From the NCBI GenBank assembly GCA_027627685.1, contig CP091241.1:767149-831148 (forward strand): DNA of 64,000 nt. Direction: 5' to 3'. The translations under genes and the position numbers were made by a program. Numbering within the stretch: position 1 is the first letter of the stretch; each line of letters begins with the position of its first letter. Below, one piece after another: positions 17,410-25,189 of this stretch. The notes beneath the pieces were generated by a model. That model searched no databases and was not told where the DNA came from. It was given only the letters and a program-made list of their open reading frames with translations. This stretch comes from Hyphomonadaceae bacterium ML37. GTDB lineage: Bacteria > Pseudomonadota > Alphaproteobacteria > Caulobacterales > Maricaulaceae.

Positions 17410-19071
17410 ATGCGAATCGGACCGCTTGGACCGGGGAGCCTTGCAGCGCTTGCGGTTATCCTTGGCATAGGCGTTGGCGGTTGGCTGGCGTTTGACCGTT
17501 ATGGTGACCGCATTCCCGGCCTTGTGCAGGACTGGCAGGACCCGATCGGCCCGCACCGGGAGATGGTCTGGGAGGCCGGTCCCGAGACCGCCGGGGATCG
17601 GGGGGACAGGCCGAACATCATCCTCATTGTCGCGGACGATCTGGGCTGGAATGACATTACGCTGCATGGCGGCGTGGCTGGCGGGACTGTCCCCACCCCC
17701 AATATCGACCGGCTGGCGCGTGAAGGCGTGCAGCTAACCCATGCCTATGCAGCCAGCGGCACGTGCGCGCCTTCGCGCGCGGCGCTGATGACGGGCCGCT
17801 ACCCCACACGCTTCGGGTTTGAGTTCACCCCCATGCCCGCCGCCATGCCGATCATCATCGGGCGGGCCCAGCGCCGGCAGCCCCATGATCCGCCCTTCCA
17901 TTTCCCGGACCGGGAGCAGCCCCTGCCTGATTTTGCCGAAATGGGGTTGCCGGCCAGTGAGATAGCTTTGCCCTCATTGCTGGCGCAGGGCGGATATCAC
18001 TCGGTCCTGCTCGGCAAATGGCATCTGGGCGGCGCTAACGGCTCCGACCCGATTTCCCATGGTTTTGACGAGAGCCTGGAGCTGGCCGGTCTGTTGTATG
18101 CGCCCGCCGGGGATGAGCGCGTTGTCGAGGCGCGCCAGGCGTTTGACCCCATCGACACGGTGTATTGGGCCGCCGGCCGGGCGGCGGTGAGGGAAGGAAC
18201 CGGGCCGCGTTTCGAGCCGGATATCTACCTCACCGACTATTTCACCCGCGAGGCGGTGAGAGTCATCGAGACCAACCGCAACCGCCCGCTTTTCCTTTAC
18301 CTGGCCCACTGGGCGCCCCACTCGCCTCTTCAGGCGTCGGTGGAGGATTACGAGGCTCTGGCGCATATCGACGATCACCCGCTGCGGGTTTATGGCGCCA
18401 TGATCCGGGCCCTCGACCGCAGTGTGGGAGAAGTCCTCGACGCGCTGGAGGCGCAGGGGCTGGCTGACAACACCCTCGTCATTTTCACATCCGACAATGG
18501 CGGGGCCCACTATATCGGCCTGCCCGATATCAACCGGCCGTATCGCGGCTGGAAGGCGACCTTCTTTGATGGCGGGGTGCGGGTCCCGACTTTCGTGCGC
18601 TGGCCGGGGGTGATCGAGCCCGGCGGCGAGATGGAGGGACTGGCCCAGCATGTCGACATCTTGCCAACGCTGGCGGCTGTCGCCGGGGTGCGCATCCCGC
18701 AGGACCGGGTCATGGACGGGCGCGATCTGACGCCCTTCCTGACGGGCGCCGAAACGGGCTCGCCGCGCGACACCCTGTTCTGGCGCAGCGGGCACTACCG
18801 CGCGGTCATCCATCAGGGCTGGAAGCTGCAGATTGCGGGCCGGCCCGATCAGGTCTGGCTGTTCGATCTGGAGCGCGATCCGGGCGAGCAGAACAATCTG
18901 GCTGATCGCGAGCCGGAGCGCGCCGCCATGCTGCGCGCGATGCTGGACGCCCATGAGGCCGAACAGGCCGAGCCGCTCTGGCCCTCCATCGTGGAAATGC
19001 CGGTCAATATCGACAGGCCGCTGGGACGGCCGCGCGAGGAGGAGGACGAGCATGTCTACTGGCCCAACTGA
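17410..19071 (+). CDS. Membrane-anchored Cys-type sulfatase (arylsulfatase family)
   Basis: A protein of 553 residues with an N-terminal hydrophobic helix (about residues 9-28) that works as a signal anchor. The alkaline-phosphatase-fold domain starts NIILIVADDLGWND (metal-binding Asp pair) and has the formylglycine motif TCAPSRAALMTGRYPTRFG with Cys119, then LLGKWHLGG and FTSDNGGAHYIG. It would hydrolyse sulfate esters in the periplasm after Cys119 is oxidised by an FGE, and an FGE is encoded in the divergent operon. The ATG at 17410 follows AGGACAAGGG. It overlaps the second sulfatase gene by 20 bp. Confidence 0.93.
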   Translation: MRIGPLGPGSLAALAVILGIGVGGWLAFDRYGDRIPGLVQDWQDPIGPHREMVWEAGPETAGDRGDRPNIILIVADDLGWNDITLHGGVAGGTVPTPNIDRLAREGVQLTHAYAASGTCAPSRAALMTGRYPTRFGFEFTPMPAAMPIIIGRAQRRQPHDPPFHFPDREQPLPDFAEMGLPASEIALPSLLAQGGYHSVLLGKWHLGGANGSDPISHGFDESLELAGLLYAPAGDERVVEARQAFDPIDTVYWAAGRAAVREGTGPRFEPDIYLTDYFTREAVRVIETNRNRPLFLYLAHWAPHSPLQASVEDYEALAHIDDHPLRVYGAMIRALDRSVGEVLDALEAQGLADNTLVIFTSDNGGAHYIGLPDINRPYRGWKATFFDGGVRVPTFVRWPGVIEPGGEMEGLAQHVDILPTLAAVAGVRIPQDRVMDGRDLTPFLTGAETGSPRDTLFWRSGHYRAVIHQGWKLQIAGRPDQVWLFDLERDPGEQNNLADREPERAAMLRAMLDAHEAEQAEPLWPSIVEMPVNIDRPLGRPREEEDEHVYWPN

Positions 19072-20857
19072 TCGCTGGCGGGCGACGGCGCTCGCCGCCG
19101 CCTTTGCGCTCCTCGCTGCGCCCGCCTTTGCGCAAGACCTGATGGATGATCCCGATCAGGTTCAAGAGGCCGTGCGGCCGAACTTCCTGATCGTGATCCT
19201 GGACGATATCGGTTTCACCGATCTGGGCGCCTATGGAAGCGAGATGCGCACGCCGCATATCGATGCGCAGGCGGAGCGGGGGCTGATGTTCTCCGGTTTC
19301 CGGGTCGGGCCGACTTGTGCGCCCTCGCGCGCCATGCTGATGACCGGCGTGGACAGCCACCGCACCGGCGTGCCGACGCTGGAGCATCTCATGCTGCCCG
19401 AGCAGCTGGGCCAGCCTGGCCATGAAGGCGAGCTGAACCTGCGCGTCGCCACCATTGCAGAGCATTTGTCGGCGGCGGGCTATGCCAGCCTGATCACCGG
19501 CAAATGGCATCTGGGGCGGTCGCCGACCAGCCTGCCGTCGGCGCGCGGATTTCACCGCAGCTTCATTCTGGATTCGTCCGGCGCCGACAATTGGGAGCAC
19601 CAGACCTATCTGCCCCACTACACCCACGCCGAATGGTGGGAGGATGACGCGCCGGTGGAGAGCCTGCCGGAGGATTTCTATTCCTCGGCTTTTCTCGTGG
19701 ACCGAATGATCGACTATCTCGATGAGGTCGCGCCCGATCAGCCATTCCTCTCGGTTCTCTCGTTTCAGGCCAATCATATTCCACTGCAGGCGCCGCGCGA
19801 ATACGTGGAGCGCTATGACGGCGTCTATGACGCGGGGTGGGAGGCGCTGGCCGCCGAGCGCCACGCCGCCGCCATTGCACTGGGGCTCGTCCCTGTCGAT
19901 GCGCCCATGGCGGCCATGCCCGAGGGTCTGAGGCGCTGGGAGGATCTGTCAGCGCGTGAACGCAGGCTGAGCGCCATGAGCCGTCAGGTCGCCGCCGGCA
20001 TGCTGGAGGCGGCGGACCATCATTTCGGGCGGCTGGTGGAGCGCCTGCGCGAAACCGGGCGCTATGACGATACGGTGATCATCATCCTGTCCGACAACGG
20101 GGCCGAGTTTAATGATCCGGGGCGCAGCCGCGCCTTTTTTGGCTGGCTCGCCACCCAGGGCTATTCGCGTGACCCCGAGCGGCTGGGCGAGCGCGGGACC
20201 TATACATGGATCGGGCCGGAATGGGCGGCGGCGTCCACCTCGCCCCTGTCCATGTTCAAATTCCACGCCGCCGAGGGCGGGGTGCGCGTGCCCCTGATCA
20301 TAGCCGGTCCGGGCGTCGGCGAAGGCGGGATCGCGCCGGCCTTCTCCAACGTCACCGATATCGCGCCCACTCTGCTCGATCTGGCGGGCGCGAACCCGGT
20401 GGAAGGGCGCGAACCCTTCGCCGGGCGCAGCCTGGCGCCGCTCCTGTCCGGCGCGGCGGACCGCATTTACGGCCCGGAGGAAGCTATCGGCTTGGAGATG
20501 TCAGGCCAGTCAGCCCTGTACCGGGGCGATTACAAGCTCACCCGCAGCCTGCCGCCCTATGGCGACCGGCGATGGCGGCTGTTCAACCTGGCTGTTGATC
20601 CGGGTGAAACGCGTGATCTGTCGGCTGAACAGCCCGAGCTGATGGCCGAGCTGATGGCCGCCTATCAGGCCTATGAACAGCGCGTCGGCGTGCTGCCGGT
20701 GCCAGCAGACTATAACGCCCAGCGCCGCCTCGACATGCTGGGCTGGCGCGCCTTCTATATCAATAATGCGCTGGCGATCTGGCTGGTGGGCCTGGTCTTG
20801 CTGGGATTGATCGGGGGCGGGGTGATGATGGTGCGGCGGGGGAGGCGGGGGCGTTGA
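19052..20857 (+). CDS. Secreted Cys-type sulfatase with C-terminal membrane anchor
   Basis: A protein of 601 residues with signal peptide ALAAAFALLAAPAFA. The sulfatase domain begins NFLIVILDDIGFTDLGAYGS, and the motif PTCAPSRAMLMTGVDSHRTG places the formylglycine precursor at Cys89. ITGKWHLGRSP and IILSDNGAEFND supply further active-site and metal residues. A C-terminal membrane helix (AIWLVGLVLLGLIGGGVMMV) ends in MVRRGRRGR, so the enzyme is tethered to the inner membrane facing the periplasm. The start has AGGAGG upstream and lies inside the end of the first sulfatase gene, so the two are translationally linked. Substrate unknown. Confidence 0.93.
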   Translation: MSTGPTDRWRATALAAAFALLAAPAFAQDLMDDPDQVQEAVRPNFLIVILDDIGFTDLGAYGSEMRTPHIDAQAERGLMFSGFRVGPTCAPSRAMLMTGVDSHRTGVPTLEHLMLPEQLGQPGHEGELNLRVATIAEHLSAAGYASLITGKWHLGRSPTSLPSARGFHRSFILDSSGADNWEHQTYLPHYTHAEWWEDDAPVESLPEDFYSSAFLVDRMIDYLDEVAPDQPFLSVLSFQANHIPLQAPREYVERYDGVYDAGWEALAAERHAAAIALGLVPVDAPMAAMPEGLRRWEDLSARERRLSAMSRQVAAGMLEAADHHFGRLVERLRETGRYDDTVIIILSDNGAEFNDPGRSRAFFGWLATQGYSRDPERLGERGTYTWIGPEWAAASTSPLSMFKFHAAEGGVRVPLIIAGPGVGEGGIAPAFSNVTDIAPTLLDLAGANPVEGREPFAGRSLAPLLSGAADRIYGPEEAIGLEMSGQSALYRGDYKLTRSLPPYGDRRWRLFNLAVDPGETRDLSAEQPELMAELMAAYQAYEQRVGVLPVPADYNAQRRLDMLGWRAFYINNALAIWLVGLVLLGLIGGGVMMVRRGRRGR

Positions 20858-20885
20858 GGCGGGCGTCTGCCGGCGTCCCGCGCCC

Positions 20886-22088
20886 TCAAGCCTGCGCCGC
20901 CGCATAGGCGCTCGCCCAGGCCCACTGGAAATTATAGCCGCCGAGCCAGCCGGTCACGTCGACGCACTCGCCGATGAAGTAGAGCCCCGGCACGCGCCGG
21001 CTCTCCATGGTTTTTGATGACAGGCCGTCCGTGTCGACGCCGCCCACGGTGACCTCTGCGGTCCGCCAGCCTTCGGTGCCTGACGGTTTGATGGTCCAGT
21101 GCGACAGATGGGCCGTCAGGGCGTCAATCGCGCCATGGGACAGATCAGCCATGCGCGGCGTGGCCGGAACATCGCCGCGGGCTTCGAGCAAGGCCACCAG
21201 GCGGGCCGGCAAAAGCGTCTCCATCGCGCTGGCCAGAGATTTTTTCGGGTGCTGCGCCTTGAAGGTGGTCAGGGCTGCGCCTGCCTGAAGCCCGGCCAGC
21301 AGGTCCAGTGTCACGGGTTCGCCGGCCGTCCAGTAGGACGAGATCTGCAGGATGGCCGGGCCGGACAGGCCGCGATGGGTGAACAGCATCGCTTCCTCGA
21401 ACGCGGCGCGGTCATTGCGGGCCTGAACCTGGCAGGCGAGGCCGGAGATGGAGGCGAAATCCTCCTTGTCGCGGCCTTCAAACACGAAGGGGACGAGCGC
21501 CGGGCGCGGGTCAATGATGGCGTGTCCGAATTGGCGCGCCACATCATAGGCAAACCCCGTCGCGCCCATTTTCGGAATGGACAGCCCGCCGCTGGCGATC
21601 ACCAGGCGCGCCGCATCAACGACGCCGCCCGATGTGGTGACGCGGAAGCCAGCTTTGGTCTTCGCGATGTCCTGGACGGACGTGTTGAGGCGCAGTGCTC
21701 CGCCGGCATTGCGCAGATCGCCGAGCAGCATGTCGATAATGGCGCCCGACCGGCCATCGCAGAACAGCTGGCCCAGCGTCTTCTCGTGCCAGGTGATGGC
21801 GTGGCGGGCGAGCTGATCGATGAAGTCCTGGGGGGTGTAGCGCGCCAGGGCGGATTTGGCGAAATGCGGGTTGGCGCTGATGAAATTCTGAGGCGCGGTG
21901 TGGATGTTGGTGAAATTGCACCGCCCACCGCCGGAGATGCGCACCTTCTCGGCCGGCTTTGCGGCATGATCCACGACCAGCACCCGCAATCCCGCCTCGC
22001 CCGCGCGCGCGCCATAGAACAGCCCCGCCGCGCCGGCCCCAATGACCAGCGCGTCGTATGAAGTGTGTGTGTCCTGGTTTGGCGGCAT
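20886..22088 (-). CDS. HI0933/BaiN-family NAD(P)/FAD-dependent oxidoreductase
   Basis: A protein of 400 residues from MPPNQDTHTSYDALVIGAGAAG. The dinucleotide-binding GAGAAGLFYGARAGEAG, then AEKVRISGGGRCNFTNI, which is diagnostic of the HI0933 flavoprotein family, and the C-terminal VPGLYFIGECVDVTGWLGGYNFQWAWASG-like region (broken here as GYNFQWAWASAYAA). Members include bile-acid dehydroxylation enzyme BaiN, but most have no known substrate. A GTG at 22148 is in frame but lacks good spacing to a ribosome site. It converges with the sulfatase operon and is divergent from the PRC-barrel gene. Confidence 0.9.
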   Translation of the reverse strand: MPPNQDTHTSYDALVIGAGAAGLFYGARAGEAGLRVLVVDHAAKPAEKVRISGGGRCNFTNIHTAPQNFISANPHFAKSALARYTPQDFIDQLARHAITWHEKTLGQLFCDGRSGAIIDMLLGDLRNAGGALRLNTSVQDIAKTKAGFRVTTSGGVVDAARLVIASGGLSIPKMGATGFAYDVARQFGHAIIDPRPALVPFVFEGRDKEDFASISGLACQVQARNDRAAFEEAMLFTHRGLSGPAILQISSYWTAGEPVTLDLLAGLQAGAALTTFKAQHPKKSLASAMETLLPARLVALLEARGDVPATPRMADLSHGAIDALTAHLSHWTIKPSGTEGWRTAEVTVGGVDTDGLSSKTMESRRVPGLYFIGECVDVTGWLGGYNFQWAWASAYAAAQA

Positions 22089-22204
22089 GACGCACGCTGT
22101 CGGGCGTGGCGCGCGATGCGTCAAGGGCGATGTGCGTCCCGGACTCACCCCTCGGCAGCGCTCTGTCGTCTTGATGCCTCGATCGCGACCAAGAGCGCTT
22201 GCAA

Positions 22205-22237
22205 ATATAAATTGTCCACGGATGATCGTGTTTATAT
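22205..22237. repeat. AT-rich inverted repeat in the flavoprotein/PRC gap
   Basis: ATATAAA at 22205-22211 and TTTATAT at 22231-22237 form 7-bp perfect arms around a 19-bp spacer, inside the most AT-rich stretch of the window (about 22200-22270). This could be a regulator site or a bent-DNA element upstream of the PRC-barrel gene. The bound factor is unknown. Confidence 0.35.
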
Positions 22238-22272
22238 CGCGTTATCAAAACTGCAAAAATATTTGCTGATTC

Positions 22273-22297
22273 GGAACCTTACTTCCCGCTCCGGGTT
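22273..22297 (+). promoter_or_regulatory. Candidate EcfG (general stress) promoter of the two-PRC gene
   Basis: GGAAC at 22273-22277, a 16-bp spacer, then GGTT at 22294-22297, one mismatch from the alphaproteobacterial EcfG consensus GGAAC-N16/17-CGTT. The expected start site near 22304 leaves a leader of about 47 bases before ATG 22351. An EcfG sigma factor is encoded 2 kb away. Confidence 0.55.
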
Positions 22298-22350
22298 GTT
22301 AGTCGAGTGTTCTTGAAAACAGGACGCACGAAAAACAGATGGAGACACCC

Positions 22351-23625
22351 ATGAAGAAGCTTTTGCTCAGCACCGCCCTTGCAGCGGTCACCACGTTCGG
22401 CATGACCGCGCACGCCAGCGCGTTCCAGACCCAGGCGCAAACTCAAGCGCAGGCTGAAACCCGCGCGGCCGCCCAGTCCAACTCCAGCACGTCCGTGCCG
22501 GCCTTCCTGTCCAGCTCGTTCACGGGCATGTCGGTCTATAATCTCGACACGGACACTGACAGCGCCACAGCGCTGCGTAACCGCAATGCGGATTCGGCGT
22601 CAGCGCAGAACACCTCGCGTTGGACTCGTTCGGACACGTTCAGCTCCGATCGCGATGATTGGAATGACATTGGTCAGATCAAAGACATCGTCATGACCCA
22701 GGACGGCGAGATTCACGGCATCCTCGTCGATGTGGGCGGCTTTCTCGGCCTCGGTGCGCACACCGTGCTGGTCGATATCGACGAGCTGTATTTCGTTTCC
22801 GACAGCGATGAGACCGATGAGCTCGAAGACTTCTTCGTCGTGATCTCCATGACGCAGGACGAGCTTGAAATCCTGCCGGAATGGAATGACGACCTGCTGC
22901 GCGCCGGCTTCGGTACGCGCATTGGCAATGCCCAGGGCAGTGACGCCATGGAATCGGGTTCATCCACCACCCATCGCACCTCCATGACGCCGGCGCAGAC
23001 CCAGTCCACCCGCGCGCCGACCACCACGACGGCCGGACTGACTGAAGGCAATAACGCCCGTGACGACGCGGACGAAGCCCGCGCCGACGCCCGCGCTGAG
23101 GTCACCGCGTCCCGCGCCGAGCGCAGCGCCTCTCCGAGCAATCGGTCCGAGGCTGAAGCCGAAGCGGTCGCGGAGCGCAATGAGCGCACGAACGGCCAGG
23201 CCGAAGCCGCTGAAGCGCGTGCGGAACGCGCCGCCGCCCAGGCCGAGACGGCGGCAGCCCGCGAAGAGGCCGCCCGCGCTGATCGCGCGACACGCGATGC
23301 AGAGCGTTCGGCTGCTGTGTTCTCCGACGAGTACGAGATGCTCGGCGCCGAAGAGCGCACGGTGGATCGTCTTATGGGCGCGGACGTGTTCGACAATGCC
23401 GGCAACAAGGTCGGTTCGGTCAAGGACGTGGTCATCGGCGGCGACGACGATGTGCTCAGCCTGCTGGTTGATGTCGGCGGGTTCCTCGGGATGGGCGCGC
23501 ACACCGTGAACCTGCCTATCAACGACGCCGAGATCGGTTGGAGCCAGAGCAATGACGACGTGCGGGTGCAGGTCGAAATGACCCGTTCGCAGCTCGAAGC
23601 CATGCCGGCCCACGAAGAAGACTAG
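22351..23625 (+). CDS. Exported protein with two PRC-barrel domains
   Basis: A protein of 424 residues with a signal peptide (KKLLLSTALAAVTTFGMTAHASA). The first PRC-barrel domain (about residues 90-180) contains IKDIVMTQDGEIHGILVDVG then GFLGLGAHTVLVDI. The second (about 330-424) contains VGSVKDVVIGGDDDVLSLLV then GGFLGMGAHTVNLPI. Between them, residues 195-325 are low-complexity and rich in Ala, Arg, Glu and Thr, with a long predicted coiled-coil/helical run. PRC barrels in envelope proteins of this group are linked to stress and membrane homeostasis, but the molecular role is unknown. GGAG precedes the ATG. An EcfG-like promoter lies upstream. Confidence 0.85.
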   Translation: MKKLLLSTALAAVTTFGMTAHASAFQTQAQTQAQAETRAAAQSNSSTSVPAFLSSSFTGMSVYNLDTDTDSATALRNRNADSASAQNTSRWTRSDTFSSDRDDWNDIGQIKDIVMTQDGEIHGILVDVGGFLGLGAHTVLVDIDELYFVSDSDETDELEDFFVVISMTQDELEILPEWNDDLLRAGFGTRIGNAQGSDAMESGSSTTHRTSMTPAQTQSTRAPTTTTAGLTEGNNARDDADEARADARAEVTASRAERSASPSNRSEAEAEAVAERNERTNGQAEAAEARAERAAAQAETAAAREEAARADRATRDAERSAAVFSDEYEMLGAEERTVDRLMGADVFDNAGNKVGSVKDVVIGGDDDVLSLLVDVGGFLGMGAHTVNLPINDAEIGWSQSNDDVRVQVEMTRSQLEAMPAHEED

Positions 23626-23649
23626 TCTGTCTGCAGACTGAACGGTCGA

Positions 23650-23680
23650 GGGGTCCGCGCGAGCGGGCCCCTTTGTTTTT
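23650..23680 (+). terminator. Intrinsic terminator of the two-PRC gene
   Basis: Stem GGGGTCCGC (23650-23658) and GCGGGCCCC (23663-23671) around a GCGA loop, with one G-T pair, followed by TTTGTTTTT at 23672-23680. It lies 25 bp after the stop codon. Confidence 0.88.
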
Positions 23681-23768
23681 GGGTGATGGCGATTGCGCTG
23701 CAGCCAGACGCCCAGGGCGCGCGGACACGGGCCGCGTCCAGCTCAGGGAGACATGATCCTGACCCACG

Positions 23769-23797
23769 AAAAAGGCCGCACAATCGCTTGTGCGGCC
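23769..23797 (-). terminator. Intrinsic terminator of the small PRC-barrel gene
   Basis: Read on the minus strand: a perfect 10-bp stem GGCCGCACAA / TTGTGCGGCC with a 4-base loop (23774-23797), followed by five T residues (23773-23769). It is 25 bp beyond the stop of the gene at 23823. Confidence 0.9.
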
Positions 23798-23822
23798 TCG
23801 TCTCGTTTAGTACCGGCTCAGG

Positions 23823-24185
23823 CTATTTCGCGTCGTGGTGCGGCATCGCCTTGAGCTGCTCTTTGGTGGCGTCCAGGTGGACGCGTACATCGTCGCCGTC
23901 GGTCTTGCGAAGGACGGTGAGCTGGCCGAACGGCAGCTGGACGGAGTGGGCGCCCATTCCGAGGAAGCCGCCGACATCGATGACGGCGTGGGTGATCTTG
24001 CCGTCCGGGCTGACCTTCAGATCGGTGATCGATCCGATGGAATTGTCGGTGCGGTCATAGACTTTCGCACTTTCAATGTCGGACGCGGTGAGAGCATGGA
24101 CCTCGGCCCGGTGATAACCATCGCGGGCGAACCCGAAGGCGCCGCCGTGATCATGTCCGTGCGGCGTGTTGGCTGGATGTGTCAT
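23823..24185 (-). CDS. Small cytoplasmic PRC-barrel domain protein
   Basis: A protein of 120 residues starting MTHPANTPHGHDHGG, a His-rich N-terminus, and without a signal peptide. One PRC-barrel domain covers about residues 30-115: SIGSITDLKVSPDGKITHAV, then GFLGMGAHSVQLPFG. This repeats the GGFLGMGAH motif of both domains of the exported protein nearby. AAGGAG precedes ATG 24185. It lies between its own terminator and a symmetrical GGAAC-N16-CGTT element 145 bp upstream, next to the EcfG sigma gene, so stress control is likely. Function unknown. Confidence 0.85.
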   Translation of the reverse strand: MTHPANTPHGHDHGGAFGFARDGYHRAEVHALTASDIESAKVYDRTDNSIGSITDLKVSPDGKITHAVIDVGGFLGMGAHSVQLPFGQLTVLRKTDGDDVRVHLDATKEQLKAMPHHDAK

Positions 24186-24325
24186 GAAAAGTCTCCTTGA
24201 TCCCGGGGGGCGGGATGGTTGCGCAGGCGCCTCCTGCAGGGTCGTGACCGGATCAGCGAGCGGCGTCGCCGCGGCCGGGGGGGCATTTCGCGGCTGGAAC
24301 CGCTTCGGGCATGATCCGGTCACTC

Positions 24326-24356
24326 AAAAGGAACGCCGCAATGCAATGGGCGTTCC
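24326..24356. promoter_or_regulatory. Symmetrical EcfG-promoter-like palindrome, also a terminator-like hairpin
   Basis: GGAACGCC (24330-24337) and GGCGTTCC (24349-24356) are perfect 8-bp arms. Each strand therefore reads GGAAC-N16-CGTT, an exact EcfG consensus. On the minus strand this would drive the small PRC gene, with a leader of about 140 bases. The same arms followed by TTTT on the minus strand (24329-24326) also look like an intrinsic terminator for the sigma gene that ends at 24410. Both roles are possible and sequence alone cannot decide. Confidence 0.55.
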
Positions 24357-24409
24357 CAAGCAAACACGGTGATTTGTGTCCGCGGCGCCGGCCGGCGGCG
24401 GCGTCGATG

Positions 24410-24988
24410 TCAGCGCGCGCGGCGCGGCGCCATGTGAGGCGGCAACAGCGCGCCCAGAGACGCGCGGGCCCTCGAAACCCGGCTCTTGATGGTGCCGATG
24501 GCGCAGCCGAGGCGGATGGCCGCCTCTTCCTGGCTGAACCCGGTGGCGCCCACCAGTGTCAGCGCCTGACGCTGGCTTTCGGGCAAGGCGGTCATGGCCG
24601 TCATGAGCTGCGACAGGGCCACCGCGTGATCCTGCGATGGCGGCTGCGACAGTCTTGCGGTCAGATGGCCGTCCGCATCCTCGACCTCGCGCCGGCGCTT
24701 GCGCACATCGCTGAGGAAGGTGTTGCGCAGAATGGTGTGAAGCCAGGCGCGCAGATTGGTGCCCGGCGTGTAGCGGGCCCGGTTGGCCCAGGCCTTGGTC
24801 AGGGTCTCCTGCACCAGGTCCTGCGCCCGATGCCAGTCGCGCGTCAGCCGGATCGCATGACGGCGCAGCTCGGGCGTTTCGATCCGGAGCTGGTCGTGGA
24901 ACGGGTGCGTCCCGGCTTGGCAGGCGGCGGGCTGCGGGGCGTGAACGAGGGCACGCGGCTCTACCGAAACGGCAGTGTCGTGGGTCAT
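24410..24988 (-). CDS. ecfG: EcfG-type (ECF15) general stress response sigma factor
   Basis: A protein of 192 residues with sigma region 2 (RAQDLVQETLTKAWANRARYTPGTNLRAWL then ILRNTFLSDVRKRRREVEDADG, given here in pieces) and region 4 (QRQALTLVGATGFSQEEAAI, then GCAIGTIKSRVSRARASL). The 'TILRNxF..RKRRREVEDxDG' linker and 'LVGAxGFSxEEAA' are hallmarks of EcfG/RpoE2/SigT. In Alphaproteobacteria this factor is held by the anti-sigma NepR and released by phosphorylated PhyR. Neither NepR nor PhyR is visible here, so this may be a second, paralogous EcfG. The start ATG 24988 has AGGAAGAGAG upstream. Confidence 0.9.
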   Translation of the reverse strand: MTHDTAVSVEPRALVHAPQPAACQAGTHPFHDQLRIETPELRRHAIRLTRDWHRAQDLVQETLTKAWANRARYTPGTNLRAWLHTILRNTFLSDVRKRRREVEDADGHLTARLSQPPSQDHAVALSQLMTAMTALPESQRQALTLVGATGFSQEEAAIRLGCAIGTIKSRVSRARASLGALLPPHMAPRRAR

Positions 24989-25189
24989 GGGTCCACTCTC
25001 TTCCTGAGGCTGAATGTCAGGCTAGCGTGGCGCACGCCGGTGGCCGCTAACCTCGATCAGGCGGCCTTTGCACAGGGTGGAGACCGGGCTTGTTCGCACC
25101 GGGAGAGGCGCCTGTGACCGCGCGGCCCGTGACCTTCGCCCCGCGCGACCTACAACCTGTTGCCGGGCCGTCGGGTCAGGGAGCGCGTC

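Noticed and set aside
24311-25117. A plus-strand 268-codon frame starting next to the EcfG-like palindrome
   Set aside because: It is antisense to the sigma gene with no family similarity. An RNA from the plus-strand promoter is possible, but a protein is not supported.
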